44,850 nucleotides of DNA from Burkholderiaceae bacterium (GTDB taxonomy: Bacteria; Pseudomonadota; Gammaproteobacteria; Burkholderiales; Burkholderiaceae_E), in assembly GCA_024643785.1 (NCBI GenBank), contig JAHEMI010000179.1:1-44850 (forward strand), read 5' to 3'. A program made the position numbers and the translations under genes. Under the pieces are notes generated by a model. It was not told where the DNA came from. It worked only from the letters and a program-made list of their open reading frames with translations, and ran no database searches. Every line of letters begins with the position of its first letter. The stretch's first letter is position 1. Positions 18,180 to 25,661 of the stretch are shown here, piece by piece.

Positions 18180-19124
18180 TCAGGCTTTGCGCGCGCCCGC
18201 GGCATTGGATGCCAGCAACACCTTGTGGAGTTCACCGCTGAAATGGCGCACCCGGTCCATCGCCACCTTGTTGCGGCGAACCAGCCAGTTGTAGCCCAGC
18301 ACCGCAGGAACAGCCACCGCCAGGCCGAGCGCGGTCATGATCAGCGCCTCGCCAACCGGGCCGGCGACCTTGTCGATCGACGCCTGTCCGGCGATGCCGA
18401 TCGCGGTCAGGGCGTGGTAGATCCCCCAAACGGTCCCGAACAGGCCAACGAACGGGGCGGTCGAGCCGACGGTGGCCAGGAAGGCGAGACCACCCTGGAG
18501 CCGGTTCGAAACCGTGTCGACCGAGCGCTGCAGCGACAGGGCAACCCAGTCGTTGAGCGCGATGTGCTCGACCATCGTGCCCTCGTGATGCGTGCGGGCA
18601 TCGACGCCGGCGTCAGCGATGAAGCGGAAGGCGCTGTCGACATGCAGGGCCTGGGCACCTTCGGCAACGGTTTTGCCCTGCCAGAACTTCTTGCGGGCTT
18701 CGTCAGCATGGCGGAAGACCTTGGCCTGCTCGATTACCTTGAGCACCCCGATGTACCAGGAGCCGATCGACATCAGCACCAGCAGGATCAGCGTGCCCTT
18801 GGAGACCATGTCACCGGTGCGCCACATTGCCTCCAACCCGTAAGGGTTGTCGACCGTGACCTTGTCGACTTGGTGTGCCGCTTCCGGGGCTGGCGTGGCA
18901 GCAGGGGCGGACGCGGCATCCGGGGCCGGCGACGCAGCTGGCGCAGCCTCGGCGGCTGGCGCCGGAGCTGGCGCAGGCGCAGCCTCAGGCGCCTTGGCAC
19001 CCGCCGCGGCCTTGGCAGACTTGGCTGCCTGGGCCAGGCTAGGAGTGGAAACCCCCGCGACGGCCACACCTAGGCCAAGGAGCGCGACGGCAGTGAACTT
19101 GCGGAGAGTAATAAGTCTGAACAT
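18180..19124 (-). CDS. exbB: ExbB-type proton channel with long periplasmic N-terminal extension
   Basis: A 314-residue MotA/TolQ/ExbB protein. The start at 19124 gives a signal peptide (MFRLITLRKF to about residue 33) and is preceded by GGGGA; earlier in-frame ATGs at 19139 and 19187 are possible. Between the signal and the first channel helix is a low-complexity Ala/Pro/Glu stretch of roughly 50 residues, then DNPYGLEAMWRTGD and a transmembrane helix. The two downstream helices of the channel, including LAFLATVGSTAPFVGLFGTVWG and the later AVAVPAVLGYNWL, are clear. This extended form is known in Xanthomonas and Caulobacter type systems. It lies 47 nt after tonB. Confidence 0.94.
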   Translation of the reverse strand: MFRLITLRKFTAVALLGLGVAVAGVSTPSLAQAAKSAKAAAGAKAPEAAPAPAPAPAAEAAPAASPAPDAASAPAATPAPEAAHQVDKVTVDNPYGLEAMWRTGDMVSKGTLILLVLMSIGSWYIGVLKVIEQAKVFRHADEARKKFWQGKTVAEGAQALHVDSAFRFIADAGVDARTHHEGTMVEHIALNDWVALSLQRSVDTVSNRLQGGLAFLATVGSTAPFVGLFGTVWGIYHALTAIGIAGQASIDKVAGPVGEALIMTALGLAVAVPAVLGYNWLVRRNKVAMDRVRHFSGELHKVLLASNAAGARKA

Positions 19125-19171
19125 GAAACGTGTCCCCATTAAAAATTGTGCAGCCGTGAAGCCACTGGGCC

Positions 19172-19852
19172 TCAATCGATTTTCCAAACGTATTCAATGC
19201 GCGCCCACGACTTCTCGGGCTTGCCATCAACCGTCGCCGGCTTGAATCGGCACAGCGACAGCGCTTCGAGCGCCGCGCTGTCAAGCCTGCGGTGGCCGCT
19301 GCTGCGCTCGACCTTGCTTTCGACAACCACGCCATCGAGACCGATCAGGAAACCAAGCAGAACGTTTCCGGTCTCGCGGGCACGCAACGACAGCGACGGG
19401 TACTCGGGTTTGGCGCAGGAGCGTGCCGCATCGATCACCGCGGGTGTGCGCACGATCTGGCGTGGAGCCACCGGCGCCGGCTTCGGCGGCGGGGCAATCA
19501 CCGGCGGCGGCGACGCGATTGGCGGCGGCGGCGTCGTCGGCCGCACCGTGGTGACGGTCGAAATGGTCGTTTCCGGGGGTGGCGGAGCCAGCGCCACGTT
19601 GATCTCGGGCGGCGGCACGAACGGCGGCGGCGGCGCGGCGAGTTTGGGTGGTGGTGGCGGCGGCGCTTCGGGGAGTTCCGGCGGCGGCTTGGTCTCGACG
19701 ATGATCTTGGTCTGGAGCGGCTGCTTGATTACGTCGACAACCTTGCGCGCCAGTCCGGTCGCCAGCGCCCAGCCCAGCACGAGGTGGAACGCCACGACAA
19801 TAACCAGTCCGACCGTCCGGCCACGTGACCGGACCGGTTCAATGTAACTCAT
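19172..19852 (-). CDS. tonB: TonB energy-transducing protein
   Basis: A 226-residue protein linking the ExbB-ExbD motor to outer-membrane receptors. The start is the ATG at 19852, with AGGGA about 6 nt upstream; an earlier in-frame ATG at 19894 would add residues before the membrane anchor. One transmembrane anchor (TVGLVIVVAFHLVLGWAL) is followed by a very proline-rich periplasmic spacer of about 90 residues, then a TonB C-terminal domain containing YPSLSLRARETGNVLLGFLIG. Two cysteines in that domain (in SCAKPEYP and LSLCRFKPA) may form a disulfide. It is 69 nt downstream of the ABC ATPase gene, and could be cotranscribed or have its own promoter; no clear Fur box was found. Confidence 0.94.
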   Translation of the reverse strand: MSYIEPVRSRGRTVGLVIVVAFHLVLGWALATGLARKVVDVIKQPLQTKIIVETKPPPELPEAPPPPPPKLAAPPPPFVPPPEINVALAPPPPETTISTVTTVRPTTPPPPIASPPPVIAPPPKPAPVAPRQIVRTPAVIDAARSCAKPEYPSLSLRARETGNVLLGFLIGLDGVVVESKVERSSGHRRLDSAALEALSLCRFKPATVDGKPEKSWARIEYVWKID

Positions 19853-19921
19853 CGCTGTCCCTCGAGACCACGCGGCAGCGCCGCCAATAGCCACACAACT
19901 TCAACAGTTATCATTTCGCCT

Positions 19922-20989
19922 TTACCTTATTGGCGCTTCGGGGCGGGAGGATACACGATCCTGCCGATTCGCGTTGCCGGAGCGCAGCAAACATGCTGCC
20001 AAATGGTCCTCAGGGGCGCCAGTGGCAGCCGCATTTCTTCCTTCCGGCGGAGCCAGCACCGGCACTTCCTGAGCGCACCGCGCCACCGCCTCGGGGCAGC
20101 GCGTGCGAAAAACGCAGCCAGATGGGGGTGTCATCGGACTGGGCAGGTCGCCTTCAAGCAACTGCACCTGGCCAACACCCTTGCGCTCCGGATCAGGCAC
20201 CGGAACTGCCGACATCAACGCTCTGGTATACGGGTGGGTTGACTGCCGAAAGACGTCGGCTCTGGTGCCGCTTTCCATGACGCGGCCGAGATACATCACC
20301 ATCACCCGGTCGGAGACGTGACGCACCACCGCCAGGTCGTGGGCGATGAACAGCAGCGCCAGCCCTTCGGTCGCACGCAGGTCGGCCAGCAGGTTGAGCA
20401 CCTGGGCCTGGATCGATACGTCCAGTGCCGATACCGGCTCGTCGCAGATGATCAGCTTGGGGCGCGCAATCAACGCCCGCGCGACCCCCACCCGCTGACA
20501 CTGGCCGCCCGAGAACTCGTGCGGATAGCGATTGACTACGCTCGGGAGCAGGCCGACCCTGGTCATCACCCGCTCGACCTCGCTGCGCACCTCATCACGA
20601 CCAACGCCGGGACGCAGGGCGCGTAGTGGTTCGGCAACGATGTCGCCGATAGTCATGCGCGGATCCAGCGATGCCACCGGGTCCTGGAAAATCATCTGCA
20701 CTTCAGAGCGCACCTCATGCCACCCGGCGGCGCCCAGGCCAACCAGTTCCCGACCGTCCAGCCTGATGCTGCCCGACGCCGGCTCTACCAGGCCGATGAT
20801 CGCGCGCGCCAGGGTCGACTTGCCGCAACCAGACTCGCCGACCACGCCCAGCACTTCGCCTGCCCGGATGGAAAGCGAGACGCCGCGCACCGCATTGAGC
20901 CAGCGCCGCTCGGACCACGGCCACGGCCCCGCACTCCCTACCGGGTAGCGGACGTTGAGATCGCGGATCTCCAGCAGCGTCTGGTTCAA
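19922..20989 (-). CDS. Peptide-type ABC transporter ATPase F (DppF/OppF family), system 2
   Basis: A 355-residue ATPase with Walker [20 protein letters not shown], signature FSGGQCQR, Walker [13 protein letters not shown] and switch His in IAHDLA. The signature has Cys where Arg or Gln is usual before QR, and Walker B has Val instead of Thr in DEPVSALD, both seen in natural F subunits. The start appears to be a TTG at 20989 whose TTGA overlaps the stop of ATPase D; the domain begins at once (LLEIRDLNV), so no later start is possible. Four C-terminal cysteines are present ([15 protein letters not shown]). Confidence 0.94.
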   Translation of the reverse strand: MNQTLLEIRDLNVRYPVGSAGPWPWSERRWLNAVRGVSLSIRAGEVLGVVGESGCGKSTLARAIIGLVEPASGSIRLDGRELVGLGAAGWHEVRSEVQMIFQDPVASLDPRMTIGDIVAEPLRALRPGVGRDEVRSEVERVMTRVGLLPSVVNRYPHEFSGGQCQRVGVARALIARPKLIICDEPVSALDVSIQAQVLNLLADLRATEGLALLFIAHDLAVVRHVSDRVMVMYLGRVMESGTRADVFRQSTHPYTRALMSAVPVPDPERKGVGQVQLLEGDLPSPMTPPSGCVFRTRCPEAVARCAQEVPVLAPPEGRNAAATGAPEDHLAACLLRSGNANRQDRVSSRPEAPIR

Positions 20990-21984
20990 GGCTCACCCCA
21001 CGGTCCGGCGGCCAGCTCGGCGAGGTTGCGATGACACGCTCGCCGCCGTTGCCCCGAGGTTTCGACCGCCGGCGGGGCCAGGCAGTCCTGATCGCGATAG
21101 GCGCAACGTTGAACGAATACGCAGCCGGTCGGCCGCAAGAGCTGGTTGGTGGGTGAGCCGGGGATAACCGGCAATTTGCCGGTCTGCGCGGTGCGCTCGC
21201 TGTCGGTCAACCCCGGGATCGAGCGCAGCAGCCCGAGCGTATAGGGGTGGCTGGGAGCAGCGAATATTTCTGCCGTCGGACCCGACTCGACCAACATCCC
21301 CCCGTACATCACCAGCACGTGGTCGGTAACGCCGCCCACCACCCCGAGATCGTGGCTGATCAGCATGATGGCGGTGCCGAAGTCGCGTTGCAGTTCCTTG
21401 AGCAGTCGCAGGATCTGTGCCTGCACCGTCACGTCGAGCGCGGTGGTCGGTTCGTCGGCGACGATCAGCCGTGGCCGGCACAGCAGCGCCATCGCAATCA
21501 CCACCCGCTGGCGCATGCCGCCCGAGAACTCGTGCGGATACATCCCCAGGCGCCGCGCCGGATCGGCAATGTGAACGGCATCAAGCATGCGCAGCGCCTC
21601 GGAGCGCGCGGCGGCGCCGTCCATGCCCTTGTGCAGGCGCAGCACCTCAGTCAGTTGCGTACCCACGCTCAGATAGGGGTTGAGCGAGGTCATCGAATCC
21701 TGGAACACCATTGCGATCTCGGCCCCGCGCACGCGGTTGAGCTCTGACTCCGACATCGCGAGCAAGGAGCGGCCGGCAAAACTGATCGACCCGCTGGCGC
21801 TGCCGTTGGCCTCGAGCAGCCCCAGCACAGCATAGGCAGTCTGTGACTTTCCGGAACCCGATTCGCCGACGATCCCGAGCGCACCGCCCTCCTCGATCGC
21901 GAACGACAGATCGTTGACCGCGTGGACCACGCCCTCGTGGGTGGCGAAGCGCACGTTCAGGTTTTCGACCTCCAGTAGCGCCAT
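20986..21984 (-). CDS. Peptide-type ABC transporter ATPase D (DppD/OppD family), system 2
   Basis: A 332-residue ATPase. Walker A is GESGSGKSQ, the Q-loop is in [10 protein letters not shown], the signature is FSGGMRQR, Walker B is [12 protein letters not shown] and the switch His is in ISHDLG. The C-terminal extension has four cysteines ([14 protein letters not shown]), a pattern shared with the other three ATPases in the window. The ATG at 21984 is 4 nt after the permease stop, and the gene overlaps the next by 4 nt. It is homologous to, but clearly different from, the system 1 ATPase. Confidence 0.96.
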   Translation of the reverse strand: MALLEVENLNVRFATHEGVVHAVNDLSFAIEEGGALGIVGESGSGKSQTAYAVLGLLEANGSASGSISFAGRSLLAMSESELNRVRGAEIAMVFQDSMTSLNPYLSVGTQLTEVLRLHKGMDGAAARSEALRMLDAVHIADPARRLGMYPHEFSGGMRQRVVIAMALLCRPRLIVADEPTTALDVTVQAQILRLLKELQRDFGTAIMLISHDLGVVGGVTDHVLVMYGGMLVESGPTAEIFAAPSHPYTLGLLRSIPGLTDSERTAQTGKLPVIPGSPTNQLLRPTGCVFVQRCAYRDQDCLAPPAVETSGQRRRACHRNLAELAAGPWGEP

Positions 21985-21988
21985 TGGG

Positions 21989-22930
21989 TCAGCGCTCCTT
22001 GGGGTCGAGGGCGTCGCGCAGGCCGTCGCCGAGGAAATTGAACGAGAACAGCGTTGCGACCAGGAAACCGGCCGGGAAGAACAGCTCCCAGGGCGCGGTC
22101 TCGATCGACTTGGCGCCGAGTTCGAGCAGCGCGCCCCACGAGGTCATCGGCTCCTGCACGCCGATGCCGAGGTACGACAGGAAGGACTCGAACAGGATCA
22201 TGGCCGGCACCAGCAGGGTCGCGTAGACCGCCACCAGACCGAGAACGTTGGGGACCACGTGGCGGCGCACGATCTGCATCTGGGTCAGACCCGAGGTGAA
22301 GGCGGCCTCGACGAACTCCTTGCGCCGCAGCGTGAGCGTCTGGCCGCGCACGATCCGCGCCATGTCGAGCCAGGACACCGCCCCGATCGCGATGAAGATC
22401 AGCCAGATCTCGCGCCCGAAGAAGGTCATCAGCAGGATCACCAGGAACATGAACGGAAACGACGCCAGGATCTCCAGCGCGCGCATCATCACGATGTCGA
22501 CCCGGCCGCCGAGATAACCCGAGATCGCGCCGTAGAGCGTGCCGATCAGCACCGCGACCACCACTCCGCATAGCCCCACCAGCAAGGAGATCCGCCCGCC
22601 CAGCAGGGTGCGCACGAAGACGTCGCGGCCGAGCGAATCGGTGCCGAACCAGTGCCCGGTTTCGAACGACGGCGGGCTGTGGATCGCACTGAAATCGGGC
22701 TCATCGAAGTCGAACCGGGCGCCGAGCGGCCCCAGCAGGCACAACGCGGTGATCACCAGCAGCACCGTAAGACTGACCAGTGCGGCCCGGTTGCGGCGGA
22801 AACGGCGCGCGGCGTCGACCCACAGGCTGCGGCCCTGGAGCGCTGCGGTCGGGCTCTGCAGCCCCGTGAGCGGTGGCAGTCCCTCGAGGTCGAGTTCGGC
22901 GCTGGCCGGCGCTTCGGCGGGCAGGTTCAT
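21989..22930 (-). CDS. Peptide-type ABC transporter permease C (OppC family), system 2
   Basis: A 313-residue permease. The ATG at 22930 is chosen because it follows the permease B stop by 16 nt and avoids overlap; an earlier in-frame start would add 27 unrelated residues. A cytosolic tail of about 50 residues leads to RRFRRNRAALVSLTVLLVITALC, the first transmembrane helix. The OppC periplasmic motif FGTDSLGRDVFVR and the EAA loop around EFVEAAFTSGLTQMQIV are both present. The ribosome site is weak, consistent with coupling to permease B. Confidence 0.94.
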   Translation of the reverse strand: MNLPAEAPASAELDLEGLPPLTGLQSPTAALQGRSLWVDAARRFRRNRAALVSLTVLLVITALCLLGPLGARFDFDEPDFSAIHSPPSFETGHWFGTDSLGRDVFVRTLLGGRISLLVGLCGVVVAVLIGTLYGAISGYLGGRVDIVMMRALEILASFPFMFLVILLMTFFGREIWLIFIAIGAVSWLDMARIVRGQTLTLRRKEFVEAAFTSGLTQMQIVRRHVVPNVLGLVAVYATLLVPAMILFESFLSYLGIGVQEPMTSWGALLELGAKSIETAPWELFFPAGFLVATLFSFNFLGDGLRDALDPKER

Positions 22931-22946
22931 TTGGCGTGCGCCCCCA

Positions 22947-23873
22947 TCACCCGACCCTGATCTTCGGGTCGATGAACCCGTAAACGATGTCGACCACCGC
23001 GTTGAAGGCAATCAGCAGCGCTCCGATCAGCACCGTCAGGCCGAGCACCATGGTGTAGTCACGGTTGAGTGCGCCATTGATGAACAGCTGTCCGATCCCC
23101 GGCAAGCCGAAGAAAGTTTCGATGACCACCGAACCGGTGATGATGCCGACGAACGCCGGCCCGAGATACGAGATCACCGGCAGCATTGCCGGGGCCAGCG
23201 CGTGCTTGCGCAGGATGTAGGAAAACGGCAACCCCTTGGCGCGGGCAGTGCGAATGAAGGGGCTGCGCAGCACCTCGATCATGCTGCCGCGCGAAATCCG
23301 CGAAATGACCGCGATGTAGTGCAGACACAGCACACCGACCGGCAGCACCATCATGATCGGCTTGCCGCCCTCCCAGCCGCCAGCGGGAAGCCAGTGCAGC
23401 CAAAGCGCGAAAAACAGCGTCGCCAGCGGTGCGAGCACGAAATTCGGCAGGATCACGCCGGCCATCGCCACGCCCATGATCGAGTAGTCGAACCAGGTGT
23501 TCTGGCGCAGCGCAGCGGTCACCCCTACCGTGACACCGGTGACCACCGCCACCACAAAGGCCACCAGGCCCAGCCGGAACGAGACCGGGAAGGCGCCGGC
23601 GACCAGGTCGTTGACGGTGAAATCCTGGTACTTGAAGGACGGCCCGAGGTCACCGCGCAGCAGATCGAACAGGTAGCGCAGGTACTGCTGCCAAAGCGGC
23701 TCGTCGAAGTGGTACTTGGCCTGGACGTTGCGCAGGATGTCGGCGGGCAGATTGATCTCGGCCGAGAACGGCCCGCCCGGCGCCAGCCGAATCAGGAAGA
23801 AGGTTACCGTCACCAACACCAACAGGGTGGGCAACGCCTCCAACAGCAGCCTGCGAACAATGAAACGGAACAT
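22947..23873 (-). CDS. Peptide-type ABC transporter permease B (OppB family), system 2
   Basis: A 308-residue permease. I place the start at the ATG 23873 (MFRFIVRRLLLEA), which has AGGCAGG about 9 nt upstream; an in-frame TTG at 23882 is less likely. The first helix, a large periplasmic segment with SFKYQDFTVNDLVAGAFPVSF, five further hydrophobic segments and the EAA loop around EVLRSPFIRTARAKGLPFSYIL identify the family. It lies 14 nt after the binding protein and is followed by permease C, the usual A-B-C-D-F order, unlike system 1. Confidence 0.95.
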   Translation of the reverse strand: MFRFIVRRLLLEALPTLLVLVTVTFFLIRLAPGGPFSAEINLPADILRNVQAKYHFDEPLWQQYLRYLFDLLRGDLGPSFKYQDFTVNDLVAGAFPVSFRLGLVAFVVAVVTGVTVGVTAALRQNTWFDYSIMGVAMAGVILPNFVLAPLATLFFALWLHWLPAGGWEGGKPIMMVLPVGVLCLHYIAVISRISRGSMIEVLRSPFIRTARAKGLPFSYILRKHALAPAMLPVISYLGPAFVGIITGSVVIETFFGLPGIGQLFINGALNRDYTMVLGLTVLIGALLIAFNAVVDIVYGFIDPKIRVG

Positions 23874-23887
23874 CCTGGCCAACCTGC

Positions 23888-25525
23888 CTAGTGCGCGACC
23901 AGATAGAGATCCTTGGTAAGGATTCGACCGTCCGGATTATTGCCGTAACCGCGCACGTAGGGCTTGATGAGGTAGCGATTGCTGTACTGGTAGATGAACG
24001 CCGCCGGGAAGTCGGTGGCCAGGATCTTCTCGGCCTCCTGATAGATCATGGCCCGGCCTTCTTCGTCTGGAACCACTTTCACCTTGTCGAGCAGTTCATC
24101 GTACTTCGGGTTCGAATACTTGCCGTCGTTGTTGCCGTGAGTGGTGGTGAACATGTCCATCATCGTCGATGGTTCGTTGTAGTCGCCAACCCACCCGGCC
24201 CGGACAACATCGAAATTGCCCGCGCGCTTGGTGTCGAGATAGGTCTTCCACTCCTGGTTGATCAGCTCGATCGAGATGCCGGCGCGGCGCCACATCGACT
24301 CCACCGCCAGGGCGATCTTCTTGTGCGCCTCGTTGGTGTTGTAGAGGAACTTCACCCGCAGCGGATTCTTGGGCCCGAAGCCGGCCTCCTTGATGAGTTT
24401 GGCCGCCTCGGCGTCCCGTTCCTTCTGGGTCATGCGCTGCCAGTCGTGGACCAGCGGCTTGGACCCCGAGGTGATTTCCGGCGTGAAGCTGAAGGCCGGA
24501 ACCTCGCCGGTGCCGAGCAGTTGCTTGGTGATGACCTCGCGGTTGACCAGCAGCGAGAGCGCCTTGCGCACCCGCACGTCGTCAAACGGCTTGACCTTGG
24601 TGTTGAAGCCATAATAGTAGGTCCCGACCTGCGACCAGCTCTTGAACTCGTTGCCATGCTCCTTGCGGACCATCTTGATCTGCTCGGTCGGCACACCGCC
24701 GTTCTCGGTGATGTCAATTTCCCCGGCCCGGTAGCGCTGGAACTCGGCGGTGACCGAGTTGAGCGCCAGCCACGTGACCTTGTTGACCACAGTCTTGGCG
24801 TCATTCCAGTACAGGGGATTGCGAACCATCACGATGCGCTCGTTGACGACCCGCTCGACCAGCTTGTAGGCGCCGTTGGAGACGAAGTTTGCCGGGTCGC
24901 TCCAGCGATCACCCAGCTTCTCGACCAGGTGCTTGGGCACCGGGAGCATGGTGGTATGAGAGAGCGTCGAGACAAAGAACGCCAGCGGCCGGGTAAGGCG
25001 GAATTCAACTGTACGCTCGTCGAGCGCCTTTACGCCGAGCGTTTCGGGAGGCTTCTTGCCCTCGCTGATTTCAAGTGCGTTCTCGACGCTGCAGGCCTTG
25101 GCCAGATACCAGGCATAGGGCGATGCCGCCTTGGGGTCGACCACGCGGCGCGCCGAAAAGACGAAATCCGCCGCCGTGAGCGGCTTGCCATCGGACCACT
25201 TGAGGTTCGGGCGCAGGTGAAATACCCAGACCTTGCCGCCCTCGCGCGCTTCCCAGCTCGCAGCCACCCCGGGGATGATCTTGCCGTCCGGATCCTGGTT
25301 CACCAGGCCCTCGAACAGGTCGCGCGCGAGATTGGATTCGGGCACGCCCTGCATCTTGTTGGGGTCGAGAGTCGCCGGTTCGGTGCCGTTACCGCGCACC
25401 AGTTCCTGCGCCGGGGCAAGTTTGGCGCCCGGGGGCACGACTGCCGCCTGGGCAGTAACGGTCGCCAGCAGTAGCGCCAGACCAGCGATAGCGACGCGGG
25501 GGAAGGTTGCGGATTTGGTCAGCAT
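23888..25525 (-). CDS. Peptide-type ABC transporter substrate-binding protein (OppA family), system 2
   Basis: A 545-residue periplasmic oligopeptide-binding protein (SBP_bac_5). The start chosen is the ATG at 25525, with GAGA about 8 nt upstream; a GTG at 25549 is possible but has no site. The signal peptide runs from MLTKSA to TAQA. It has RGNGTEPATLDPNKMQG early, a classic OppA opening, then LKWSDGKPLTAADFVFS, and the C-terminal IYQYSNRYLIKPYVRGYG. It appears more OppA-like than the system 1 protein. It lies just downstream of the TonB-dependent receptor gene, separated by its terminator. Confidence 0.95.
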   Translation of the reverse strand: MLTKSATFPRVAIAGLALLLATVTAQAAVVPPGAKLAPAQELVRGNGTEPATLDPNKMQGVPESNLARDLFEGLVNQDPDGKIIPGVAASWEAREGGKVWVFHLRPNLKWSDGKPLTAADFVFSARRVVDPKAASPYAWYLAKACSVENALEISEGKKPPETLGVKALDERTVEFRLTRPLAFFVSTLSHTTMLPVPKHLVEKLGDRWSDPANFVSNGAYKLVERVVNERIVMVRNPLYWNDAKTVVNKVTWLALNSVTAEFQRYRAGEIDITENGGVPTEQIKMVRKEHGNEFKSWSQVGTYYYGFNTKVKPFDDVRVRKALSLLVNREVITKQLLGTGEVPAFSFTPEITSGSKPLVHDWQRMTQKERDAEAAKLIKEAGFGPKNPLRVKFLYNTNEAHKKIALAVESMWRRAGISIELINQEWKTYLDTKRAGNFDVVRAGWVGDYNEPSTMMDMFTTTHGNNDGKYSNPKYDELLDKVKVVPDEEGRAMIYQEAEKILATDFPAAFIYQYSNRYLIKPYVRGYGNNPDGRILTKDLYLVAH

Positions 25526-25612
25526 GGTGATTCTCAACGTGTGGTTCACGAATTCTAGGCGCCGCGGCCCAAATTAGTCTTGTGGACGGCAAAACCGCTG
25601 CGCTTTAACGCT

Positions 25613-25647
25613 AAAAAACATCGGGCGGGGATATACCCCGCCCGATG
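25613..25647 (-). terminator. Rho-independent terminator of the TonB-dependent receptor gene
   Basis: A 12 bp perfect stem CATCGGGCGGGG / CCCCGCCCGATG (25619-25630 with 25636-25647) with a 5 nt loop. On the minus strand it is followed by six T (25618-25613). It lies 14 nt after the receptor stop and before the binding-protein gene, so the receptor is probably a separate transcript from the ABC operon. Confidence 0.93.
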
Positions 25648-25661
25648 CGTGCTGGACTTGC

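Noticed and set aside
19480-19700. GGC-rich low-complexity stretch that looks like a repeat array
   Set aside because: It is the proline-rich spacer of tonB read on the other strand; codon structure explains it.
19853-19921. Possible Fur box or separate promoter between the ABC ATPase and tonB genes
   Set aside because: Only a short AATGATAAC resembles half of a Fur site; the rest does not match, so no operator is called.
25525-25549. GTG start giving eight extra residues for the system 2 binding protein
   Set aside because: The ATG at 25525 has a better ribosome site and a more normal signal peptide.
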